Assembly: GCA_949547975.1 (NCBI GenBank)
Contig: CATITW010000436.1
Coordinates: 1-6,481 of the forward strand
Direction: 5' to 3'
DNA length: 6,481 nucleotides
Source: Cryomorphaceae bacterium
Lineage (GTDB): Bacteria; Bacteroidota; Bacteroidia; Flavobacteriales; Schleiferiaceae
This document shows, piece by piece, positions 1-6,481 of this stretch. A program made the translations under genes and the position numbers. Under the pieces are notes generated by a model. That model had not been told where the DNA came from. It was given only the letters and a program-made list of their open reading frames with translations, and did not search any database. Positions within the stretch are counted from its first letter, which is position 1, and every line of letters begins with the position of its first letter.

Positions 1-1122
1 AACCTCATAGGCACGAATTGCTTTATCGAATAGTCCCTGTCCTAAGTAAATCTCTGCCAATGTTTCTGTTACGAACTTCCCCTGCGCATCCGCTTCCATG
101 GTAAATACGTTAATTCCTACCTCACCTTTCGGCGGCTCGAAACGTGGAAGCTCTTGAATGATTTTTCGTATTTCGTTCGGCGACTCTTCCTCCTTGACCG
201 GCGATTCAATGATCGGCGACTTCGGCTCACTTACTGGCGCTTGCTCGGAACGAATCACCTTCACAGTGGTATCTACTTTCATAGGAGTGATCTCCACAGC
301 AGTCGCGCCCTCATTCAACCAGTCCATAAAGGAAGCTTTCTCACTAAAAGGCAATACGCGTTCTTCTATGGCTTCTTTTGAAACCTCAACCGCTTGCTCT
401 ACTGCCGGTGTTTGTGCTGCATCTTTTTCTAGAACTTCTTGAGCATGTGTTTCCACTGAAGGAGCTACCTCCGTCTTCTCGCTTGGTTCTGGCGTACTCT
501 GTTGGACCTGGTCTTGTACATCCAAGGTTTTCTGCTCCGTAGTGTGCGGTACAGATTTCGGAGTCGAAGCAACCTCAGCAGGTTTTTTATCGCGCAATGC
601 ACGTGAACGAAGAATTGCTTTTTGCACCGCCTCTGGCAAATGACTAATGTCCTCCGGATCTTTTGCTGGCACCTTTTCTTCGGGCGCTACTGGCTTCTTG
701 GCCGCTGCGACTACCCCTTGTTGCTTTGGAGCTGCTTTTTCCTCAGGAGCTGCTTTAGTCTGCTGCTCAACCGGTTTATCCAGGGATGGAGTCGTACCCA
801 CCTTGTCCTCTTTCTTGGGAGGAACCGGTGTGGGCGCCGATTTCAACGCATCGATATCAAATACGATGGACGGAGTAGGTTTTTTCGATATTTTTTGATC
901 GTACCATGCCTTAAGCAACGCACGGTCCCAAACTGTCACGGCACTGCGCTTCACCTGAGCCGGGAGCATGTAGCTTTCCTTCTCTTGCAAGGCCTTCATG
1001 TACAAGACTTGCAGCGCCCCTGAATACGGGAAATCCGCAACCGCCTGTTTCAAGGCAACTACCGCCGCGTCGTCCATCGAGGTAGGATTGTCAAAATATT
1101 GCTGCAGTTTCTTTCCGTTCAT
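1..1122 (-). CDS. Uncharacterised TPR-like protein with long low-complexity linker (C-terminus cut by window edge)
   Basis: An open frame of 374 codons runs from the ATG at 1122-1120 to the left edge with no stop, so the C-terminus is missing. I translated it by hand. Residues 1-75 are helix-forming, with a pattern (FPYSGALQVLYMKAL, then VTVWDRALLKAWY) like a degenerate helical repeat. Residues about 95-255 are low complexity, rich in P, A, K, E, Q, T and V, and look disordered. A short conserved-looking patch, SFMDWL (264-269), follows. Residues 349-374 (FVTETLAEIYLGQGLFDKAIRAYEV) match a TPR helix pair. There is no signal peptide or membrane segment, so a cytoplasmic location is inferred. 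The start follows the lptE stop by three bases (TAG TCT ATG), so it is probably co-translated with lptE. From memory, a TPR protein of this kind commonly follows lptE in Bacteroidota, often ahead of secG and groES/groEL. The molecular function is unknown; scaffolding is only a guess. Confidence 0.85.
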   Translation of the reverse strand, partial: MNGKKLQQYFDNPTSMDDAAVVALKQAVADFPYSGALQVLYMKALQEKESYMLPAQVKRSAVTVWDRALLKAWYDQKISKKPTPSIVFDIDALKSAPTPVPPKKEDKVGTTPSLDKPVEQQTKAAPEEKAAPKQQGVVAAAKKPVAPEEKVPAKDPEDISHLPEAVQKAILRSRALRDKKPAEVASTPKSVPHTTEQKTLDVQDQVQQSTPEPSEKTEVAPSVETHAQEVLEKDAAQTPAVEQAVEVSKEAIEERVLPFSEKASFMDWLNEGATAVEITPMKVDTTVKVIRSEQAPVSEPKSPIIESPVKEEESPNEIRKIIQELPRFEPPKGEVGINVFTMEADAQGKFVTETLAEIYLGQGLFDKAIRAYEV

Positions 1123-1125
1123 AGA

Positions 1126-1626
1126 CTACCAGTTCGCGATCGATCGATTCAAAATATCTTCCGTCAGTTCTCGAATGATATCATCGGCCAATTCCGTCTC
1201 AATATCAGAAAAATTCAAGTCCGCATCATAATCCCGATACCGATTAAAACGCTGATCAAAATTGTTTTTCGGTTCCAGGACATTTTCAAACGCCACTTTC
1301 AAACCTATCGTAAAACGCATCTGCGCCACCTCCGACGGACCTCTTGCCGCCTGTGGTTTCAAACTGTACTCTACAATACTTCCACGAACGTCCATGTCTG
1401 CAGGACCATCGACTAAACTTAAAGAGGTCTGCTGCATGAAAATATCTTTGATCCCCTCGGTAACGATCTGGGACATTTCTGGATTTACAATCTGGGCGTT
1501 ATTCTCAAAGAATCCCACATGAATACTTTTTGCCTCACCCACATTTCCGCCGGTAAAGCTGTAACCGCCTCGACATCCGGTCAAGGTAAACAGCAGTGCA
1601 AAAAGTACAGAAAGACGAACCATCAT
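1126..1626 (-). CDS. lptE: LPS-assembly outer-membrane lipoprotein LptE (Bacteroidota type)
   Basis: This 166-residue protein is a small lipoprotein. It has a basic N-terminus, a hydrophobic core (LSVLFALLFTLTG) and a lipobox LTGC at residues 15-18, so C18 is the predicted lipidated cysteine. The mature part opens with GGYSFTGGNVGEAKSIHVGF and continues with NNAQIVNPEMSQIVTEGIKD, the pattern I recognise from Bacteroidota LptE-family proteins. In known systems LptE plugs the LptD barrel and helps insert LPS into the outer leaflet of the outer membrane. There are two consecutive ATG codons. The first (1626-1624) is preferred because it overlaps the upstream activator's TGA as ATGA, the classic arrangement for translational coupling. 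No Shine-Dalgarno sequence is visible, as is usual in this phylum. The length is typical. LptD is not in the window, so the partner is inferred from the family. Confidence 0.87.
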   Translation of the reverse strand: MMVRLSVLFALLFTLTGCRGGYSFTGGNVGEAKSIHVGFFENNAQIVNPEMSQIVTEGIKDIFMQQTSLSLVDGPADMDVRGSIVEYSLKPQAARGPSEVAQMRFTIGLKVAFENVLEPKNNFDQRFNRYRDYDADLNFSDIETELADDIIRELTEDILNRSIANW

Positions 1627-2894
1627 TCAAGATTGTATTGTTTGATCTTACGGTATAACGTTCGTTCTGAGATGCCTAGTTCCTTCGCAGCTATTTTTCT
1701 CTTGCCCTCGCTTTTATCCAAGGCCTTTTTGATCAATTCAATCTCTTTATCTACCAACGATAGATTTTCAATCTCAATGATCTCATCTTCCTCTTCGTAG
1801 CGGTCGTGCTCTTCGCTGGAGAGAATCGTCACCTCCGCATCTTCTTGGGTTCTTGGCGCACTAGAAAATCTGCTCAATCCGTTCGATGGGCGCTGTGGCG
1901 TTTCACTGTATTCTTGGCCAATTTTTGGATACTCACGTTGCAGCCCTTCATAAACGCCTTCTTCAGCGCTCCCCACTACCTTTTTCAAGGCATTGATCTC
2001 CGAGCGCATCTCAAACAGTAATTTATACAACGCTTCACGCTCCTGAGCAAAACTCTTATTGTCCTCGTCACTCACACGCGTGCTTGCCAACGCAGGCAAA
2101 TTTGACGCATCCACCTCGGGCAAATAGGATTTCAAGATGTCCTTACCCACCAGACGGGAGGTTTCAATCACACTCATCTGCTCTGCGAGATTGCGGAGCT
2201 GACGAATATTCCCCGGCCAGCGATACTGCTCAAGCAGGCGCACCGCCTCATCGTCCAATCGGAGCGGCGGCAAGTGGTACTTATTTGAAAAATCTGCACA
2301 GAACTTGCGGAACAACAAATGAATGTCCATAGGTCGCTCACGCAACGGCGGCAAGTGAATTTCCACGGTGTTCAATCGGTAATACAAATCCTCGCGGAAC
2401 TTGTGATTCTTGATCGCATCAAGCATACCCACGTTCGTGGCACCGACCACCCGCACATCTATCTTATTCGCACGAGAGGCACCCACACGAATGAACTCAC
2501 CCGTTTCCAAAACGCGCAACAAACGCACCTGGGACGGCATAGGCAACTCCCCGACTTCGTCCAAAAAGATGGTTCCGCCACCGGCTTCCTCAAAGTACCC
2601 TTTACGAGCACCCGTAGCTCCGGTAAATGCACCTTTTTCATGACCGAACAGTTCAGAGTCGATCGTTCCTTCCGGTATTGCACCACAATTCACCGCGATA
2701 TACGGCTCGTGTTTTCGGTGCGAAAGGCTATGAATGATTTTTGGAATGCTTTCTTTCCCAACACCACTTTCACCGGTCACTAAGACACTGATGTCCGTGG
2801 GGGCAACTTGCAAAGCTTTCTCTATGGCACGGTCCAGCAATGGGCTTACGCCTATAATTCCGAACCGCTGTTTGATATTCTTTACTTCTGACAT
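1623..2894 (-). CDS. Sigma-54-dependent transcriptional activator, AAA+ and Fis-type HTH, no receiver domain
   Basis: This 423-residue protein is a bacterial enhancer-binding protein. The AAA+ domain starts almost at the N-terminus (about 10-240). It contains Walker A GESGVGKE (41-48), the sigma-54 contact loop GAFTGA (88-93), Walker B GGTIFLDE (106-113), the arginine-finger region FREDLYYRL (167-174) and the sensor II region WPGNIRQLRNL (226-236). All key ATPase motifs are intact, so it should remodel sigma-54 RNA polymerase. Residues about 262-380 form a variable, strongly acidic linker (for example YEEEDEIIEIE, 366-376). The C-terminus (about 381-423, ending AAKELGISERTLYRKIKQYNLE) is a Fis-type helix-turn-helix for DNA binding. 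There is no response-regulator, GAF or PAS domain, so how it is controlled is not visible; it may be constitutive or act through a partner. It begins 36 bases after miaB and overlaps lptE by four bases. The family call is firm, but target genes are unknown. Confidence 0.95.
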   Translation of the reverse strand: MSEVKNIKQRFGIIGVSPLLDRAIEKALQVAPTDISVLVTGESGVGKESIPKIIHSLSHRKHEPYIAVNCGAIPEGTIDSELFGHEKGAFTGATGARKGYFEEAGGGTIFLDEVGELPMPSQVRLLRVLETGEFIRVGASRANKIDVRVVGATNVGMLDAIKNHKFREDLYYRLNTVEIHLPPLRERPMDIHLLFRKFCADFSNKYHLPPLRLDDEAVRLLEQYRWPGNIRQLRNLAEQMSVIETSRLVGKDILKSYLPEVDASNLPALASTRVSDEDNKSFAQEREALYKLLFEMRSEINALKKVVGSAEEGVYEGLQREYPKIGQEYSETPQRPSNGLSRFSSAPRTQEDAEVTILSSEEHDRYEEEDEIIEIENLSLVDKEIELIKKALDKSEGKRKIAAKELGISERTLYRKIKQYNLE

Positions 2895-2930
2895 GGGGTG
2901 GGGCTTGGTTTTGGTAATAGGTAACAGGTC
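2895..2930 (-). other. Short miaB-activator intergenic spacer, no ribosome-binding motif
   Basis: Thirty-six bases separate the miaB stop (TAG, 2933-2931) from the activator ATG (2894-2892). On the coding strand the last bases before the ATG are C-rich (AAGCCCCACCCC), so there is no Shine-Dalgarno sequence. I see no TAnnTTTG promoter box and no hairpin followed by T residues. Readthrough from miaB is therefore the simplest source of the downstream transcript. A small direct repeat, GGTAA-TA-GGTAA, lies at 2913-2924 on the plus strand. Confidence 0.5.
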
Positions 2931-4415
2931 CTACTCTTCTGGCGCTTCTACAACACTTCCTATTAACGTAGCTGCAGTACAGCGTTCTACTTTTACATGG
3001 CAAAAATCTCCCGGCTTAAGGTCTCCACGGTCAAAAACTACGACACTGTTCGTATCGGTACGACCAAAGAGTTGCTCGTCACTTTTCTTTGAGGTTCCCT
3101 CTACAAGTACTTCAAAGGTTCCACCAACCATCTCTTCATGGCGCTGCAAACTAAACTTGTTTTGAAGCTGAATGATTTCAGTAAGACGACGCTTTTTCAC
3201 CTCCAAAGGAATATCGTCCTCGAGTTTACGTGCTGCGTACGTATTAGGTCGTTCGCTGTAAAAGAACATGTAGCCAAAGTGGTAACGCACATATTCCATC
3301 AGCGATAAGGTTTCCTTATGGTCTTCTTCGGTTTCCGTTGGGAATCCTGAAATCATATCGTGTGAAATCGCACAGCCCGGAATGATACGGTTGATGCGAT
3401 CTATAAGTGCCATGTACTCTTCCCTTGTGTGCCCACGGTTCATCATCTCTAAGATGCGCGAAGAACCGCTTTGTACTGGAAGGTGGATGTAGTTACAGAT
3501 GTTCTTGTATTTAGCGATCGTCTCGAGCACGTCGTCTCGCATGTCTTGCGGATTCGATGTAGAGAAGCGTATGCGCATGTGTGGGACAGCCTCAGCGACC
3601 ATAGACATGAGGTCTGCAAAATGAACAGCACTTGCTTTTGCCATTTCCGACGCCTTCTCAAAGTCCTTTTTCAAACCGCCTCCGTACCACAGGTAGCTGT
3701 CTACGTTCTGACCGAGCAAGGTGATTTCTTTGTATCCACGATTGCTCAAATCTAGTACCTCATCAACGATGGTTTGTGGATTCCGCGAGCGTTCACGACC
3801 ACGGGTAAAAGGCACGACACAAAACGTACACATGTTATCACAACCGCGCGTGATAGAAACAAAAGCACTTACGCCGTTTCCGCCCAATCGTACTGGTTCG
3901 ATATCGTCGTACGTTTCTTCTTTCGAGAGGATGACATTTACGGCCTTTCTTCCGCCATCAAGCTCGGTCAGGAGGTTGGGCAGATCTCTGTAGGCATCAG
4001 GTCCTACAACTAGATCGACCAATTTCTCTTCGTCCAACAACTTCCCCTTAACCCGTTCGGCCATACAGCCCAGTACCCCGATCTTCATGTCAGGATTCTT
4101 TCTTTTATGACCGTTGAAGTGGTTCAAGCGGTTGCGAACGGTTTGTTCTGCTTTATCGCGGATCGAACAAGTATTCAGCAATACTAAATCTGCTTCCTCA
4201 GGATTTTGTGTGGTACTGTACCCCTCTTTTCCTAAAACAGAAGCGACAATCTCGCTGTCCGAAAAATTCATTTGACAACCGTACGACTCGATGTACAGTT
4301 TTTTAGTGCCGGTGGGGTTCACAGTTTCGTGAACTGTTCCATCGTGCTCGTGTGGGTTCTTGTCGCCCTCGGCGTAGAGACCTCTTCCGCTTGCGCGTTT
4401 TGTTTTTGCATCCAT
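2931..4415 (-). CDS. miaB: tRNA-2-methylthio-N6-dimethylallyladenosine synthase MiaB
   Basis: This 494-residue radical-SAM methylthiotransferase converts i6A37 to ms2i6A37 in tRNAs reading UNN codons, working after MiaA. The N-terminal UPF0004 domain starts at KLYIESYGCQMN (39-50) and supplies three cluster ligands, C47, C83 and C117. The radical-SAM domain has the CxxxCxxC motif in RGCDNMCTFC (C192, C196, C199), which binds the SAM-cleaving [4Fe-4S] cluster. A C-terminal TRAM RNA-binding domain covers about 425-490. All six cysteines are present, so the enzyme should be active. A segment at about 241-262 (LWYGGGLKKDFEKASEMAKA) resembles an insertion I associate with flavobacterial MiaB. The first 38 residues are a charged, non-conserved extension. 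The ATG at 4415-4413 is chosen because the next in-frame methionine (M49) falls inside the first cluster motif. It is the first gene of the minus-strand cluster and is divergent from topA. Confidence 0.97.
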   Translation of the reverse strand: MDAKTKRASGRGLYAEGDKNPHEHDGTVHETVNPTGTKKLYIESYGCQMNFSDSEIVASVLGKEGYSTTQNPEEADLVLLNTCSIRDKAEQTVRNRLNHFNGHKRKNPDMKIGVLGCMAERVKGKLLDEEKLVDLVVGPDAYRDLPNLLTELDGGRKAVNVILSKEETYDDIEPVRLGGNGVSAFVSITRGCDNMCTFCVVPFTRGRERSRNPQTIVDEVLDLSNRGYKEITLLGQNVDSYLWYGGGLKKDFEKASEMAKASAVHFADLMSMVAEAVPHMRIRFSTSNPQDMRDDVLETIAKYKNICNYIHLPVQSGSSRILEMMNRGHTREEYMALIDRINRIIPGCAISHDMISGFPTETEEDHKETLSLMEYVRYHFGYMFFYSERPNTYAARKLEDDIPLEVKKRRLTEIIQLQNKFSLQRHEEMVGGTFEVLVEGTSKKSDEQLFGRTDTNSVVVFDRGDLKPGDFCHVKVERCTAATLIGSVVEAPEE

Positions 4416-4452
4416 AATTGTAACCGCTCAAAACTTTACTTTCTTTCGCGAA

Positions 4453-4487
4453 GGACAAAGATAAGGTGCCTAACTGACAATTTGTCC
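4453..4487. repeat. Inverted repeat GGACAAA-N21-TTTGTCC with nested GACAA-T-TTGTC palindrome
   Basis: GGACAAA at 4453-4459 and TTTGTCC at 4481-4487 are exact reverse complements separated by 21 bases. The right arm also belongs to a tight palindrome, GACAA-T-TTGTC (4476-4486). The left arm overlaps the TTTG of the candidate miaB -7 box, so these could be operator half-sites. A third TTTGTCC lies at 4580-4586, in the candidate topA promoter. No known regulator is assigned. Confidence 0.45.
4456..4480 (-). promoter_or_regulatory. Candidate miaB operon promoter
   Basis: On the minus strand, TATCTTTG (4463-4456) fits the Bacteroidota -7 consensus TAnnTTTG exactly. A TTG lies upstream at 4480-4478, but only 14 bases separate the two, shorter than the usual spacing to the -33 TTG, so the -33 assignment is weak. 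Transcription would begin near 4451, giving a leader of roughly 35 bases before the miaB ATG. It may drive all four minus-strand genes, since no other convincing box was seen in the short gaps. Confidence 0.5.
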
Positions 4488-4501
4488 GATTCTAAAAATT
4501 C

Positions 4502-4516
4502 TATTACGTAGTAATA
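4502..4516. repeat. Perfect palindrome TATTAC-GTA-GTAATA in the divergent intergenic region
   Basis: TATTAC (4502-4507) and GTAATA (4511-4516) are exact inverted arms around a three-base centre, with TACGTA nested inside. The site lies about midway between the miaB and topA starts and is not followed by a T-run, so it is more like a dimer binding site than a terminator. No binding protein can be named from the sequence. Confidence 0.4.
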
Positions 4517-4559
4517 CAGAAGCATTCCCGAATTTAAACCCCACTATTGAGGTTCGAAG

Positions 4560-4583
4560 TTGAACTTTTTCGCCTTTACTTTG
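4560..4583 (+). promoter_or_regulatory. Candidate topA promoter
   Basis: TTACTTTG at 4576-4583 matches the Bacteroidota -7 consensus TAnnTTTG except at the second base. A TTG at 4560-4562 is only 13 bases upstream, too close for a standard -33 element; TTC at 4553-4555 is better spaced but imperfect. Transcription would start near 4588, leaving about 25 bases before the topA ATG. No Shine-Dalgarno sequence is visible. The call rests mainly on position and the TTTG core. Confidence 0.35.
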
Positions 4584-4612
4584 TCCCCAATTCAAACCCA
4601 AGTTTTGATCCT

Positions 4613-6481
4613 ATGGCAAGTAACCTAGTTATTGTTGAGTCCCCCGCAAAAGCGAAAACTATCCAGAAATACCTCGGAAACGACTTCACCGTGATGTCCT
4701 CGTACGGACACATCCGTGATTTGTGCGACAAGGGTATGGCGATCGATATTGAGAACAATTTCACGCCGGAATACTGTGTTTCGAGCGACAAAAAGAAATT
4801 GGTCGGAGAGCTAAAGAAGGCGGCGAAAAAAGCAGATAAAGTTTGGTTGGCTTCGGATGAGGATCGCGAGGGAGAGGCCATCGCATGGCACCTTTTTGAG
4901 AGCTTGGATTTGAAAGATGAAAGCACTGAACGTATTGTGTTTAACGAGATCACCAAAACGGCCATTTTACGTGCCGTGGAGCGTCCTCGCAAGATCAACA
5001 AAGAGCTGGTAGATGCACAACAAGCCCGCCGAGTACTCGACCGTTTGGTAGGTTACGAGCTCAGTCCGGTACTTTGGAAAAGCATCCAGCGCGGTCTAAG
5101 CGCAGGACGCGTTCAGAGTGTGGCCGTTCGTTTGATCGTGGAGAAAGAGCGCGAGATCGAAAAGCACGTTCCCACCTCTAGTTTCAAGGTCAGCGGCGAA
5201 TTTACCGACGGGAAAATTTCATTTAAAGCAGAACTCGGCACCAATTTCAAAACGCGCGAAGAAGCAGAGAAATTCCTTGCCTTGTGTGTCAAAACCCAAT
5301 TCAGCGTCGAAAGTGTCGAAAAACGTCCTGGAAAGCGCTCACCGGCTGCCCCCTTCACCACCTCCACCTTGCAACAAGAGGCGAGCAGGAAATTGGGCTA
5401 CAGCGTAAGCCAAACCATGACCTTAGCGCAACGCTTGTACGAGGCAGGTTTTATCACATACATGAGAACGGACAGCTTCAACTTGAGCAATGACGCTATT
5501 GGAGGAATCGCTGCTCACGTTCAAGAGACCTTTGGCGAAGAATACCACCAGGTAAGAAAATTCACCACCAAGAATAAAGGCGCACAAGAGGCTCACGAAG
5601 CCATTCGCCCGACCAACTTTGGTAAAAAAGTCGCCGGCGCAGACGACAAGCAGAAACGCCTGTACGATTTGATCTATAAGAGAACCATCGCCTCACAAAT
5701 GGCCGATGCACAGCTCGAGAACACCACCATTAAGCTGCAAAATGTAAATGCACCCGATGCACAGCGCTTTACGGCACGCGGCCAGGTCATCACATTTGAC
5801 GGTTTTATCGCTGTGTATCAAGAAGGCACCGATGACGAGAGTACCGATCAGCTCGACGGTCAGCTCCCAGCGGTTGCTATCGGCGATCTCCTGACCAGTG
5901 AAGAGATTCGCGCCACGGAACGTTTCACCAAACACGTACCACGCTACACGGAAGCTTCGTTGGTAAAGAAATTAGAAGAATTGGGCATCGGACGTCCATC
6001 GACCTACGCACCCACCATCTCTACTATCCAAAAGCGCAACTACGTCTTGAAGGACAGTTTGGAAGGTACGCAACGCGAATACCAAGTGCTTCGCGCTACC
6101 AACGACGGAGTCAGCAGCACAGTTGCGACCGAAAACTACGGTGCAGACAAAAACAAGCTCTTCCCTACAGATATTGGACGTGTTGTAACGGACTTTCTAT
6201 TGGAGCACTATGGCTTGATCATGGACTACCAATTCACCGCAAAGGCCGAACAGAATTTCGATACCGTCGCTGAAGGACAAAAACAATGGCAAGACAGCAT
6301 CTCTGAGTTTTACGGTGAATTCCATCCGCTGATCGAAAACGCACCGAAAGATGCTCGAGCCAGCCGCCTTCTAGGTGAGGAACCAGGCACAGGCGAACCT
6401 GTGTACGTGAAACTTGCCCGTTACGGATTCGTATTCCAGATCGGAGACGGAGACGAAGAAACCAAACCTCGTTTTAAAAAG
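4613..6481 (+). CDS. topA: DNA topoisomerase I (type IA), C-terminus cut by window edge
   Basis: The frame is open for 623 codons from the ATG at 4613 to the right edge. The enzyme relaxes negatively supercoiled DNA by single-strand passage through a 5'-phosphotyrosine intermediate. The TOPRIM domain opens with LVIVESPAKAKTI (5-17, catalytic E9) and carries SDEDREGEAIAWH (81-93), whose D82, D84 and E86 are the metal-binding acidic triad. SAGRVQSVAVRLI (163-175) is a conserved type IA motif. The active site is ITYMRTDS (281-288), with nucleophile Y283 and R285. EAHEAIRPT and later LEELGIGRPSTYAPTISTIQKRNY are also typical. The last visible residues (EPGTGEPVYVKLARYGFVFQIGDGD) look like the start of the repeated C-terminal DNA-binding modules found in Bacteroidota TopA in place of zinc fingers. 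The start is chosen because ESPAKAKT normally lies within the first ten or so residues. From memory, in flavobacteria an arginase-family gene and gldK often follow; this is outside the window. Confidence 0.97.
   Translation, partial: MASNLVIVESPAKAKTIQKYLGNDFTVMSSYGHIRDLCDKGMAIDIENNFTPEYCVSSDKKKLVGELKKAAKKADKVWLASDEDREGEAIAWHLFESLDLKDESTERIVFNEITKTAILRAVERPRKINKELVDAQQARRVLDRLVGYELSPVLWKSIQRGLSAGRVQSVAVRLIVEKEREIEKHVPTSSFKVSGEFTDGKISFKAELGTNFKTREEAEKFLALCVKTQFSVESVEKRPGKRSPAAPFTTSTLQQEASRKLGYSVSQTMTLAQRLYEAGFITYMRTDSFNLSNDAIGGIAAHVQETFGEEYHQVRKFTTKNKGAQEAHEAIRPTNFGKKVAGADDKQKRLYDLIYKRTIASQMADAQLENTTIKLQNVNAPDAQRFTARGQVITFDGFIAVYQEGTDDESTDQLDGQLPAVAIGDLLTSEEIRATERFTKHVPRYTEASLVKKLEELGIGRPSTYAPTISTIQKRNYVLKDSLEGTQREYQVLRATNDGVSSTVATENYGADKNKLFPTDIGRVVTDFLLEHYGLIMDYQFTAKAEQNFDTVAEGQKQWQDSISEFYGEFHPLIENAPKDARASRLLGEEPGTGEPVYVKLARYGFVFQIGDGDEETKPRFKK

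Noticed and set aside
154..1023. Several plus-strand open frames opposite the TPR-like gene
   Set aside because: The minus-strand frame here is continuous for 374 codons and has a TPR motif; the plus-strand frames are low-complexity reflections of its P/A/K/E-rich linker.
1123..1128. Terminator between lptE and the TPR-like gene
   Set aside because: Only three bases separate the genes and there is no hairpin, so cotranscription is the simpler reading.
1137..1146. CGATCGATCG palindrome near the 3' end of lptE
   Set aside because: It lies inside coding sequence for ordinary residues, is a simple tetranucleotide repeat, and has no partner or T-run, so chance is sufficient.
2319..3165. Overlapping plus-strand open frames of 154 and 143 codons opposite the activator and the end of miaB
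   Set aside because: They run antisense to well-supported genes and show no recognisable motif or plausible start context.
4456..4470. Possible sigma-54 promoter before miaB (minus strand GGCACC near the -24 position)
   Set aside because: The -24-like GGCAC is present, but the required GC at -12 is missing; the sequence there is TTTG, which fits the ordinary Bacteroidota -7 box better.
4576..5001. 141-codon open frame on the minus strand opposite the start of topA
   Set aside because: It is fully antisense to conserved TopA coding sequence, matches no family I know, and reads as a mirror of the topA frame.

Overview
The window looks like chromosomal core DNA from a Bacteroidota bacterium, most likely Flavobacteriales. 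This rests on four things: the gene order, a flavobacterial-style LptE lipoprotein and MiaB, promoter boxes resembling the Bacteroidota -7 element (TAnnTTTG), and the absence of clear Shine-Dalgarno sequences before the starts. The genus cannot be fixed from the sequence alone. There are no mobile elements, CRISPR arrays, tRNAs or rRNAs.

Layout. Positions 1-4415 carry four minus-strand genes packed as one apparent operon. In transcription order they are miaB (tRNA methylthiotransferase), an orphan sigma-54-type AAA+ activator with a Fis-type HTH, lptE (LPS-assembly lipoprotein), and an uncharacterised protein with a long low-complexity linker and a C-terminal TPR-like helix pair. The last gene runs off the left edge. 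The activator and lptE overlap by four bases (ATGA), and lptE and the TPR gene are three bases apart. Positions 4416-4612 are a divergent intergenic region with candidate promoters in both directions and several inverted repeats. From 4613 to the right edge is topA (DNA topoisomerase I) on the plus strand, cut off before its stop codon.

How the genes relate. miaB acts on tRNA and topA on DNA supercoiling; they share only the divergent control region. lptE acts in LPS export at the outer membrane. The activator sits between tRNA modification and envelope biogenesis and is positioned for translational coupling to lptE. Its target promoters are unknown.

I did not find a clearly new defence, mobile or RNA system. 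The items most worth a second look are the activator-lptE-TPR coupling, the linker-rich TPR protein, and the TTTGTCC repeats in the divergent promoter region.
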